A stretch of 64,000 nucleotides of DNA from Sternotherus odoratus (taxonomy: Eukaryota > Chordata > Testudines > Kinosternidae): NCBI GenBank assembly GCA_032164245.1, contig JAVMKO010000001.1:164973434-165037433 (forward strand), given 5' to 3'. The position numbers and the translations under genes were made by a program. The notes beneath the pieces are model-generated. The model made no database searches, had not been told where the DNA came from, and saw only the letters and a program-made list of their open reading frames with translations. Of the stretch, positions 12,901-24,900 are shown one piece after another; positions within the stretch are counted from its first letter, which is position 1; every line of letters begins with the position of its first letter.

Positions 12901-15900
12901 TTCCAAACTATAAAACAATGGTGATGCCCCAAACATTCCAACACTGGTTGTGATGAAGAAAGCTCACACCTGCTGGCAACTCCTAGTGATGAGGACAAGG
13001 AAGATTTGGGAGCTCATCCCCCTTGACAAATGAAGTTAAATAAATAAAGATCAAGACTTTATGCTGCAGTGGAACTCTTCCATTTTTTGTGTCTGTGTAA
13101 GGTGGCTACTGCATCCTAGGGTATGTCTTCACTACAGGACTAGGTCGATTTCCCTTAATTCAATTTTCTAAACTCAACTTTAGAAAATCGAATCAGTGTG
13201 TCCCCACCAGGACAGCAGGTCGACACGGTCTGTCCTAGAACTTTTGCAGGGGTCAACATAGCCCACATTGCACTGTGGGTAGGTAGCCTACAGTGCAATG
13301 CGTGCCGGACCCCCTCCCCCCCCCCCGCCCGCCCAAGCAGCCCCGCGCCGGACCCCCCCCCCGCCCACCCGAGCAGCCCCGCGGACCCCCCCGCCCGCCT
13401 GAACAGCCCTGCACCGGACCCCCCGCCCGCCCGAGGGGAGGGGGGGGGAACAGGCGCCGGGCTGCTCGGGCGGGCGGGGGGGTCCGCGGGGCTGCTCGGG
13501 CGGGCGGGGGGGTCCGCGGGGCTGTTTGGGCGGGCGGGGGGGTTCGCGGGGCTGCTTGGGCGGGCGGGGGGGTTCGCGGGGCTGTTTGGGCGGGCGGGGG
13601 GTCCGGCGCGGGGCTGTTTGGGCGGGCGGGGGGTCCGGCGCGGGGCTGCTTGGGCGGGCGGGGGGTCCGGCGCGGGGCTGCTCGGGTGGGAGGGGGGGTC
13701 CGTGGGGCTGCTCGGATGTCGGAGGCTTATCAGATGCCTCTTCACTTCCTCACAGTAGACGTAGAGAAGTCGATTTTAGCCTTACTTCTCTCGTCAAGCA
13801 GGAGTTACAAAGTCGATTTTGAGGGCCCTTTAAATAGACTTTAAGGGCATGCAGGTGAAGACAGGTACACGTTTAGTTTGACTTAACGTCGTTAAAGTCG
13901 ACGTTAAGTCCTAGTGAAGACATGCCCCTAGAGCAGTATCATCATATGAGACATTGGGAAATAATTGCAAAGTATGCTGCTTCTTTATTGTGACATTTTC
14001 TGCCAAATTACCTTTCCCATGAACTAACTGTCTTTCTGTATAACCAAAGCTTACAGCTTTATAGGGCTTAATTGGCCCAAATGGCTGCATTATTATTTTT
14101 TTAATTTGAGCTATTACATTGTTGACTTCTGAAACCTCCGATGTCCTTTTTGGTTTTTAATGTTAAGATTGCTTTAGAACTCAAATTCAATTAATGTGGT
14201 GTCATTTTTTTTTTTTTTGTAGTTTGAACAAAAAATCCCTAAAATTAAGGATCCACCACGAACCAGTGTTAAACAGAAATGTTCAAGGTAAGATTTCTAG
14301 GATTAACAGTAATTTAAATGAATAATTTGAAGATGAGCACTATTTACAATAGGATGGTATTATGTATTTCAGAAATTGCTGAAATACTCTAGTTATTTTA
14401 GAGGCAATAGTTGCTCTCTTTATGGATGTGGCAAGGATTCAAATGATTATTTGATTCATCTGTGTTCACTGTGTTACTAGAAAGTTCACAAACTAGAGAG
14501 AGTTCAGAAAACAGCATAAAAGATTTTAGGGGTTCCTAATTTGATAGGAAGGATGAAAGAGCTAAATGTAGATAAACATGGTTAAATCAGAGATCATATC
14601 GAGCTGGTACTAGATAATAAATCTTACTAGCAGCACTATAGTTGCCCCAGCAGTTTATAAAAAACTAAGTTTTCATATAAAAACAAAAACAAAACTTGTT
14701 TATGGTCATGAAGAAACCCTTCAAAATATGAATCAATGAAGAGTCTTCTCTGAATCTCTATACAGAGAAAATTTAAGGACTAATTAATTCCTGTAGTATT
14801 TCCATTGGTTTTGATAGAATTTGAACTAATAATTCTGAAGTGCAAATTGCTCCATTCATCTTGGTAGGCTATTAAATCTGAAGCCTAATTATAATTATTT
14901 AAGATTGGTAAATGCTGTTTCACTGCTCACAATCTTATCACAAACAACCTGGGATTCCAGGACTGTGGGTGAAACTTGAGAACAATTTCTTCCCCTTCAT
15001 TCTGCTCACCAATCTGACCCATGGTTTAAGGAACTATGAAGGGAGGGGAAGGAAGAGCAGGGAGTATGCTACCCTTCTTGACATGTGTATGTTCTGCTTT
15101 GAGTGACTGTCCTTATTCCACTGTGGGATATGCATGCACCAGAGACCAGAGAATTTGAAAGTAGTGTCCATTAGTCTGTGTATGTTCACCTCATGCCTCC
15201 ATCTGAGGGGGGTAAAGGGTAGGGTAGACCAACCACCTCTCCAATTCCTACTCACTGCTGCATGGTCCAGCAGTGAGAAGGAATTGGAACCATTAGTGTC
15301 TGCAGCTTCAACTTTGTCCCATAAACAATTACTCCTGGGGGAATTCTGTGCCAGAAAATTCAAAGTTCTGCATAATTTGTTTGTCAACATAACACAATAT
15401 AATCACACCAGTTTCATTTATTTTGGTAATTTATTTAAATTAAATACAATGGATGGGGAGAATGAGTGTTGAGATCATTGAAGGAAATCCCCAAACCGCG
15501 TTTGTCTAATAGTAATAGCTAGGTTTGACCCTTTATTTCTAGTTATTAGTCAACAAATATATGCAGCCATATGTTCAGTATTACATCATAGACTGCTGAA
15601 GAGCAAGTGAGGGCTGGGAAATTCAACTCACAATTTATATTGACTACCATGTCCAGAAAAGTCAGTAATGAAGAGTTCATGGAGCACATTTTGATAGGAA
15701 AAAATTTCAGTCAAAAAATTTAGACCAGTTCTAATCACTAAAGCATCATAAGCATTTATAAGGCCATATTGTCATTTACAATAATTGTCTCTCCCAGCAC
15801 CTCCTCCGCAACACAAACACACATGCTGATTTGTATTCACTGGCCACTGGAAAGGAGCGAGTGACCGCTCTAGTAGCTTCTCTTTGCTTCCTCTCAGAAA

Positions 15901-18900
15901 TCATTTTTCTGCAGGGAAGCAAAGAAATCTGCAGACAATGTGAATTCTGTGCCTTCACTGTGGTACAGAATTCCCTCAGGAGTAAACAATAAATAACTTC
16001 ATTGTAAATTGTTAAGTTTTAATAGTTTATAGTTTTAGAAAATATAACAATACTGGTAGCTTTAGTTTTAATTTAGTCTGTGTGGGTACCCACCCCACCC
16101 TGTACCCTGTTCAGGTACTATGCCCAGGACTGGGACTTCAAACTCTGTTCTTCCTGCCTATGATCCTTCTCTGTCAGTGATAACTACCAATACTGCCTTT
16201 ACTGCCTTTGGGAAGCTCACATCATGGCAAGGTGCAGTGTCTGCCAGCTGTTCTCCAGTCATATCTGACAGGGTTGGGAACTTTGTGCCCGCAAACATTT
16301 CATGGAGAAGGCCATGAGGCCCCAATCCATCCCAGGCTGTGTAATCCTCCTACCTTGTACATCAGCCTGATTCAGCATGGAGTGTGACTTCTCCTACAAG
16401 TTTACCTTTGGTGTAGGAGAATCCACCTTCATAGGCCTCACACCAGGGCTTACTTGGGAAGCTAGGAAGCACCCTCATAAGCATGAGATTAAGTCTTCCT
16501 CAAAATCTACAGCAGAGAAGTCCAAAATCATCTGCAAGCAAGCCTACCAGCTCAGCCCATGCGAACTTCGGACATCTTAAGGCCCCGAGGCACGACAAGA
16601 AAGCCAAAAAACATTGGGTTCCATCGGTTCTGGACGGTGTCCTGTCAGTACTATCATCCCCAGGTCCTCCCAAACCCCAAGATCAATCGGCACTGATAAA
16701 ACCCAATCACCATTCGATGCCACCCTCCTTGCTATCTCCAATGACCTGGACAAACTCAGGCCTCTCCAATGTGAGGAGGACTCTTATCTGTTGCTGCCCC
16801 ATAGGACATCCAGATCCAGGATCCCCTCCTCCATCAAGATTCTCCAGAGAGATAATATCTCCTGCAAGAGAACCCTCGGCAGGATGGAGCTTATTACCCT
16901 TCCCATAAATTAAATATACCTCCTTTCTAATGATATCACCCCTGGAACCGGAATCCGCCTTCGCGTCCTCAGGAAACTTGGAGCTATCGAGAACCGCTCT
17001 TTTCTTCCCATCCTTCTCCTCCTCTACTGAAAAGTCCCGCATAGGCTAGGGAACAACCTTCACCTCAACTAACTCAGCGCCACTCATACCCCATGCCATT
17101 GGGGCCCATGGGACCATCTGTCAAACCCTCCTGCTGGCCATATTGTGGACTTTGAGACCAATACCCCCTGCAGAGTTCATCTGATCTGTAGGAAGTCACC
17201 TCTTGCCTCCCCTGTAAGGGAATATTCCAATTTACCTCTCAAGCCAAAAGAGGAGGAAGAATACTTTGAGTCAGTTCTGCTGGAACCATCTGCATCCCCA
17301 GACACTTCCCATCCCTGATGATGTCCAGCATTTCCAGGACCTTCTCCACGGAGTTTCTGGCAAGCTTCAGATTCCACTTGAGATCCAGGATTCCGAGCAC
17401 AAACTCTTGGACATCCTGCATGCCCCCGGACCCAATAGAATAGCTGTCTCTGGTAATAAAGCTATTCTGGAGCCAGCTCAAATAGTTTGGCACACCCCTG
17501 CCACCTACACCACTATCCCCAAAGGAGGAGTAGTATTATGTGCTGGCAAAAGATGCAGAATTTTAGTTTTCTCACCCAACTCCCAATTCATTGGTGGTCC
17601 ATGCCTCCTCTGAAAAGACCAGAGAGAAACACCTCCCTGGAGGAGACAAAATGCCTGAATTTACTTGTGTTGCAGGGGGCTTATCTCGTTGCCGGGAGAA
17701 ACGAGGCCTCACACAGGTGGCTAGTTGGAAAGTGGTGAGTTTATTGGAGGGAGCGGCATTTCGTGCTGGGGGGCTTATCTGCCAGCACGGCCGCAATACA
17801 AGATGACTGACACACTCAGGCGATGTAGAAGCCCAAAGAGGAAGCCCAACCCAAAGAGGTGTGTCAGCACAGATATACCATTGCTCATTTGCATCTCATA
17901 CATACTCATCTCATTAATAGCAAGCAACAAACTGATTGGTCAGCACTTGTTGGTTACGCAGTCCTGCCTTAGTTTCCCCATTTGGTTTCCCACGCAGTCA
18001 TTCTCACTCAGACGGGGTAAACACTCATGCTGCTGGGAACTGGTTCCCAAACACACAGATAACAGCAAGGTCATTCTCAGATAATACCACCATTATGCAC
18101 TCTCCTGGAGTTGACTTAGAAGCGTAACTGCGCCTTCTAGTGGTTGCCCGTCACAATATCTTCCGGTCCTAACAACTGGAAAGAAAGATCTTCTCATCAT
18201 CCAGCCTGAAGGTCAGGATAGCCAGTTACCAGACATTACAGGTTAAATACAAGTTCCTGAACTACGCTAAGTTTGCGGAGTTTATGGACAGCCTTCTACA
18301 ATAGGACAGAGCTCATTTCTAAGCTCTGATAGATGAACACCAACTAATAGGCAGGACTACCCTCCAATTGGCACTTTATGCTACTGATATCTCCTCTTCA
18401 GCTATATTTACTGCCATTGTTATGTGCAGAGTGTCATGGCTCCAGGGTTCTCTTTAGAGGTCCAGAATACCATTGAGGACTTCCTCTTCATTGAATAGCA
18501 CCTCTTCAACCAGAAGACAGATGAGTCCCACCATACCCAGAATGATTCTAGGGCTGTCCTCCAGTCACTGGGGATATACACACCTTGTCCTAAGAGGAAG
18601 TTTCATTGTCCATCAGCAAAATTAAGGTATATGGCTCAACAGTTCTTCTGTCAGAGGCCCTATGAACCACCATGTAAGACAGAAAATGTTCAGAAGTCCT
18701 GCTTTCCTACATCCTCCACAACAGGCTTGACATCACAGTCTCTGCCATCAGCTCAATGTTGCTTTTGATGAGAGCTTGAAAGCCATGAATCACTAAGCCC
18801 ACCACCTCCCGATTCTAGCACACCATTCAGGGTTTATCTAGGTCTCTTTTTCAACAGCTGGAGTGCAATAACAAGGGTCAAGTGTGTGGTGAATGTCATC

Positions 18901-21900
18901 CACTGTGGCTATGCAATAGTTTGCATCACTGCTTCTCCTGAAACCTCTTCCCCATCCCCTTTTAGGGACCACTCTCCCAAGAATTGGCTCCCACAAAAGG
19001 TGGATTCCTTAATGCAGAGAGGAGCAATAGAACACATTCCTCCACAATACCAAGTGAAATGGTTTTACTTAACTGCCTTCCTAATACCTAAAAAGGCCAC
19101 GCCCTACTCCCCACCCACTCCCCCGGGAGGTAAGAGCTCATTCCACCATGGCTTAAGCAACTATTATAGCATCTCTTGAGGAGGTACATCTCCTGGACAT
19201 TTTGTAAAGTGGTCACATATAGTTCCATTCACACATTTGCAAGGCATTTTGCCCTGGTGCTGAACTCTTCTGCTGATGCCTTCTTTGGGATGGCAGTACC
19301 CCACTCAACCCTACCATCTACATCTTTCTCCTACTCCTTTCTCCTTAGGTACTGATTGTCAGTCACCCACAGTGAAGTACAATAGGGACCATAACTCAAC
19401 CAAGATGTTTAACTCCTTTAACTGGAGGTCCTTGAAGATGTGTGGTCCCTATCTGTATTCCACTACCTGCCCTGCTTCTTCTCTGCTTCGGATCGTATCT
19501 GATTTGTGGTAGAGAAAGAACTGGAGAGGCAATATGTCCAACCTGCCCGTTATCCTCTCAGCTGGAGGAACCAGGTGAACCTGGGCTCAGACACCAACCA
19601 ACAGACATGACTTGCAAATTCTCCAGCTCCAGGTGCGTGGTAAGCATGTGTAACCCACAGTGGAATTCAGATAGGGGAAGCATCTTGAAGACTCTCCAGT
19701 TACAGGTAAGTAAGCTCCTATTATGGAAGTTGAGCACTTCTAGCAGAGAATACAGCCTAGAGCGGGGATGGGCAAACTATGGCCCGTGGGCCCGTCCTGT
19801 CTGGCCCCTAAGCTCTCGGTTGGGAAGGCCCCCTCCAGCCCCTCCCCCGTCTTCCCCGCTCTCCTGGAGCCTCAGTGCACTGCATGGGCAGCGCTTTGGA
19901 GGGTTGTGGGGTGCGTTCCTGTGGATCAGCACGGCAGCGTGTCTGACCAGAGACACGCTCCTCTGAGTGGTGTGGTAAGGGGACAAGGGGCAGAGGGGTC
20001 TAGGGAAGTGGGGGGGATTGGATAAGCATGGGAGCCCTGTGGGGACCTGTCTGGTGGTGGGGGTGTGGATAGGGGTTGGGGCAGTCGGGACAGGGAGCAG
20101 AGGGGCTGGATAGTTGTGTTGGGGTCCTGGAGGGCTCATTAGGATTGGGAGGGGTTGGTCGGGACAAGGAGGGGGTTGGATGGGTCGGGAATTCTGAGGG
20201 GGGTAGTCAGGACGGGGTGGGTTGGATAGGGGGTGGGGTCACGGGGAGGTGGTTAGGGTGGGGGGGTTTCGGGAGTGGACGGTCAGGGGACAAGTAGCGG
20301 GTTGGATGGATCAGAGGTTCTGAGGGGGACAGTCGGGGCAGGAAGTGGGAGAGGGCAAATGGGGGGGTCATGCTGTTTGGGGAGAGACAGCCTTCCATAC
20401 CCAGCTCTCCACACAGTTTCGAAACTCCTATGTGGCCCTCGGGCCAAAAAGTTTGCCTACCCTTGGCCAAGAGTAGTAGTTCTCAACAACCAGTCCATAG
20501 CATACTCCTTCCCACTCTCTGAAATTTCCCAGACATAATTTAAAAGGGCAACAAGCCGGTCCCTGGTATAAAGATTGAGAGAGGCTGCTTTAGAGCAGGG
20601 TTTCTCAAACGGGAGGTCGCCAAGCACTCCCTGGGGGGGTCGCAAGCTCCTGCCTCCGCAACTCGCGGCGGGGACTGGGGGCCGGCGTGCAGCCCGCCCA
20701 CGGTGGGGACTGGAGGGGTCGTGCCGCACTGATGGATCCAGAAAAGGGGTCGCGGTCTCACCAAGTTTGAGAACCGCTGCTTTAGAGCATAAATTGTCAA
20801 TCTAGGGGTTGTAACCATTCAGCCCTCCTCATATTGTTAAGTGGGAAGAAGGAAATAGCTAGATTCAAGCTATGTGGGAAGGGCATTGCAGTATGGAAAA
20901 GGTTGAAAACTTCTTCCCTGGAGTGTTTACTTGGCTGAAAAATTCAGTATGGATCCTAAGAAAATGCTGGTTAAAATCTGAATTGTGTATACAAATTATG
21001 TTTGAATGTTCAGTTTGCACAGTCTTGGCATTGCTAGAATATTTCTAAAGGAGTTTGCATTTTGCTCACAACAGTTTTGACAGTGGTAAATATTGGTGCT
21101 TTATAGTAAGGGGATAAACTTTTTTTGTTAGACAGGAACCCTGGGAAATCCAAACTGTAAATATGTATTGGACAGGTACAGTATAGATCCTCCATATTTT
21201 AGTCCCCTTAATCTTGTTCCAAAAGGAAAATTATCTGAAGGAATGAGATATTCACTAAACTTGTTTCATTTAGGTAGGAGTTTATTACTTGGAATATGAA
21301 TTCCAATAATGAGAGATACATATGTAAACATGGATTTCTTGTGTTACTTAAGTTGGTCATAGCAATTTCGGGAATTTTAAAAAAATATTTATTTCTAAAT
21401 AATTCAGCATCTTGTATATGTTAGATGTAAATATGGCATGCATGCTACATCAGAAAGTCTTTTAAAGTCAGCTTCTCCTAATACAGATTGTTGTAATATA
21501 TTTAGGATATTCTCTCTACATCTACAATCTTAAAATATGTTGTTCAGTATACCTGAAGGTAGATGGCTTCCATTACTTTTTAATTGAAGAATAGCTACAG
21601 TATATTCAAATTTTATCTCTCTATAGTTTGACTAATGACTTCTACTGTGAAAACTTTATAATGTAAGATGACAAATGTTCTAATAGGTGGAGAATGGTTT
21701 GTAAACTGCCAGCAAAAAAAATCATCTAATTGATAGTTGAGGCTGATTTGCCTCATTGATCAGTTCCATTTATCAGTTCTAGGAAGCTAAAAATGAAAGA
21801 AGAAAAAAAATTAAAGAGAAAGCGAGTAAGAGAAGAAGCACTGAACTCTGCAAAAGATAGTGTGGAAGAAAATAAAAGGGACAATAATACATCTAAGTAT

Positions 21901-24900
21901 GATAGTCATAAAGGTACGTGGAAGTTTTAAGGTATTTTGTTGTACAATACATTTGTATTCTAACGTATTGCTGTATTGCTGAATCAAATACAGTAGACTC
22001 TCGATCATCCAGGATTGGGTTAACCAGGATGTCAAAAAAAAAAAAAATACGTGTAACTTGCAGGGCCAGCTCTGTTTGTTGCCACCCCAAGCACACAAAA
22101 ATAAAAACCTACTAGGGCGCAGGATAGTCAGTGAACCAACACCCCCCCTCCCCCTGGTGCAGGGTGGCTGGTGAACCAACACCCCCCTCCACCCCCACCC
22201 CATTTCCTATGGATGGTGATTATCGGGATTTTATTAACCAGGATTAATTTTTTTCCCTATCATCTTGGATAATCAAGAGTCTACTGTAATGAGTATTTTA
22301 TTATTATTAATAAGGGGTATTTTAAAGGATTATAAATACTGATGTGGAGTGTTTATTTGTATTACCATGGTGCATAGGAGCCCTAACCGATGCACTACAG
22401 AAAGATGCTCAAATACTAGAGTGATGAACACAGTAGAAGAATCTATATAGGACAGAATAGCTGTTTGCAGCTATTCTGTTTTATTGTAGTGCTTACGTCC
22501 AAATGCAAATGTATTTACCAAAAATGGGTGAGATAAGATGGCTATAGCAAGCTTTAATTTAGAATTTAATTTATTGTTCATAGGCTTTGCTGCTAAAATT
22601 AAACAATAAAGTATTAAATAAAATACTACTACATTTCACACAGTTTACTATTTTGTATGTACTAGCTTCCTTTTGTGGAAAAGATAGTGGATAGTTGCTT
22701 TAATTTAATTCTCCTTTTGAGAATTACGTGTCTAGATTCTCATGTATGGGATAAACACATGCCCTTGGTGCAATCAGAGCACAGTCTTTCCATTCCCTGC
22801 CCCCCTTTGAGACCATTTTTTCCTTCCAGACAAAATAGAATGAAATAGAGTGGGGGGGGGGGGTTAAAAATAATCTGTGAAAAGTGTTCCTTAACTTCAT
22901 TCTCTGCCACTTCCCTTATCTCCCTTTTGAAACTCTCTTTAGATCTTAGCATAAATAAGTGTCTCAGTTCTTCTATCAGCTCACTTGTCAGATTTCACCT
23001 GGTCAGGGACTTCATCCAGATTTGAAATCTGAATTTGTGATTTGTTGCTAACTGTGGACATTGAGTGTTCACAAGCAGTTCAAAAAGTTCTTCTGAAGAG
23101 CTGTGAAATGTACGCTGTGCAGTGAGAGAGATTCTTTGTGGGTCTTCAAGTTTTTAAAAGGATTGTGTAATGTATCACCTCCTATTTGAGAGCTGCCTCC
23201 TTCTTGGAGTTGGAATTCAGTGCTTGTTGAACCAACATTTGAGCCTCTATGTTATCTTTATACTATCTACCCTTCTAACCCATGGTCTTTGTACTGTAAC
23301 CTCAAGTAGGGAAAATCTAAGATTTACTGGCTGGTCCTCCTTATATAGTGTTCCATAAGAATATTTCCTTGACCAAGTTTCTGACTAGGTGGTTTCCAAG
23401 TTCCACCTGAATCAATGCATACATTTGAACTTATTCTTCCCTGAAACCTCATTCCCTGTTGGGGAAACTAGGTTACATATCTTTGGGAGCTTAGGAGTTC
23501 GGAGCTACCGTTTAATTAGACCAAACCTGTTCATAAGCCCAGATGAAAGCTGAGGGGGTGCACTCTGTATTGTTGTTCTCACAGGTGTAGCCGATCCAAA
23601 AGGTTTTAAATTGTAAGGGACTAAAGCATTTGTTAGATGAGCATACCTTATGTAACATGATAAAGGCCTAATCCTTATTTAATGGATAATTGATTAGCAG
23701 TTTATAAGATGTATAAGAAATATCTATGTAGCTTTTGTAGTCTTGATTAACTGAGTAGAGTTGCTATGAAGTCTGTATAATATTTTAGAGGTAAAATAGT
23801 ATGAACAAAGATTCCTGGCAAAAAAAAAAGTTATCATTTAGACATCCCATTATCAGCCTTGTGGAGTGTCTAGGGAAATCAAGGAAGATCTTTGTCAAAT
23901 AATAGGATTAATAGTTCCGTTATTGCTAAAAAGGGAAGCAACATGCTAGGTGACCTATTGTGTAATTTGAAACATCATGTATGGCAATAAATACACCCTT
24001 GCTATAGCCCAGGGTTCAGGATCCATGTGCAGTCCTGCACTAATGTGGACACCACGTTAACATGGGGGATGCGTTGCCATGGATCTCAATTTAAATATTT
24101 AAATTTGGGATCCATGGCAATGACCGCGCTGTACATGAACCCGCACTATAGCGACGTGAGCTATAGCGAGGGTCCCGTGTAATACCAAATAGGAAAGATT
24201 TGGGGTAAAGGGGTAAACAAACATAAAAGGGTGTTGATAAAAGATATGCAATATTGTGCATAAAATCATGTCATGACCTAAAGTTTCTATCTCTCTGACT
24301 GTCTATACTGTAGTAAAACACCCATGGCAGGCCTGCATCAGCCAAAGGGTATGTCTGCATTGCAATGTAAGGCCAGGATTAGTAGAACTTCAATTAGCCG
24401 ATCCCTAGGCTTGTTAACCTAGAGCTCGAATGTTTACATTGCCTTATTTGGGCCCGAGGCTAATGGCCCATATCCCAGACTTCCTAGCACCTCATAAAAT
24501 GTGGCCTCTCTAGCTATTTGTTCATTCATGGTACCATGTCCACCAAACTTTACTGTCCAGAGGAGAAAGAAAGTCAGCCTATGGGAGAGTGGGATTTTTT
24601 GGCAGACTCCCAGAGCATGAGTGTACTATCTATACTGTAAAGCAATAGGGCTTGAAATCTGGTGTCCCAGCTTGATTCAGGCTCTGTTCCTCCACCCCAG
24701 TAGGGTCTTGGGATCCTGCTCTGAGCCCGCATTAGTCCTCTATGGGCTGGTCTTCACTGTGTGGTGGGGGGCGGGGGGGGGGGAGGGAGGAATTGACTGA
24801 AGATACGCGGCTTCAGCTACGTGAAGTCGGTATAACTTCAGCCAACTTATCTGTCATCCTCATGGTGGCAACGGTCGGCGGCGCACTCCCACGGCAAGCT

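Larger units (their letters stand above)
16090..19730 (+). mobile_element. DIRS-type retrotransposon relic, copy 2 (interrupted by an LTR)
   Basis: Sense-strand relic. A zinc knuckle [14 protein letters not shown] is at 16194-16235 (C-x2-C-x4-H-x4-C), in a different frame from the longest open frames. Gag-like decayed sequence follows (18186-18780). A reverse-transcriptase start, [20 protein letters not shown] then TAFLIPKK, is at about 19010-19095. The piece at 19625-19720 (GAAGACTCTCCAGTTACAGG and GTAAGTAAG) is the reverse complement of the terminal motif in copies 1 and 3, hinting at an inverted terminal repeat or a rearrangement. Many stops; inactive. Confidence 0.7.

Noticed and set aside
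13310..13710. Dense CpG and GC content suggesting a promoter CpG island
   Set aside because: Confined to MITE cores within introns, as at 33.7, 44.5 and 47.7 kb; no first exon or other promoter evidence nearby.
13155..13844. Pro- and Gly-rich frames on both strands, up to 196 codons
   Set aside because: GC-rich tandem core of a Harbinger-like MITE; no stop codons by composition.
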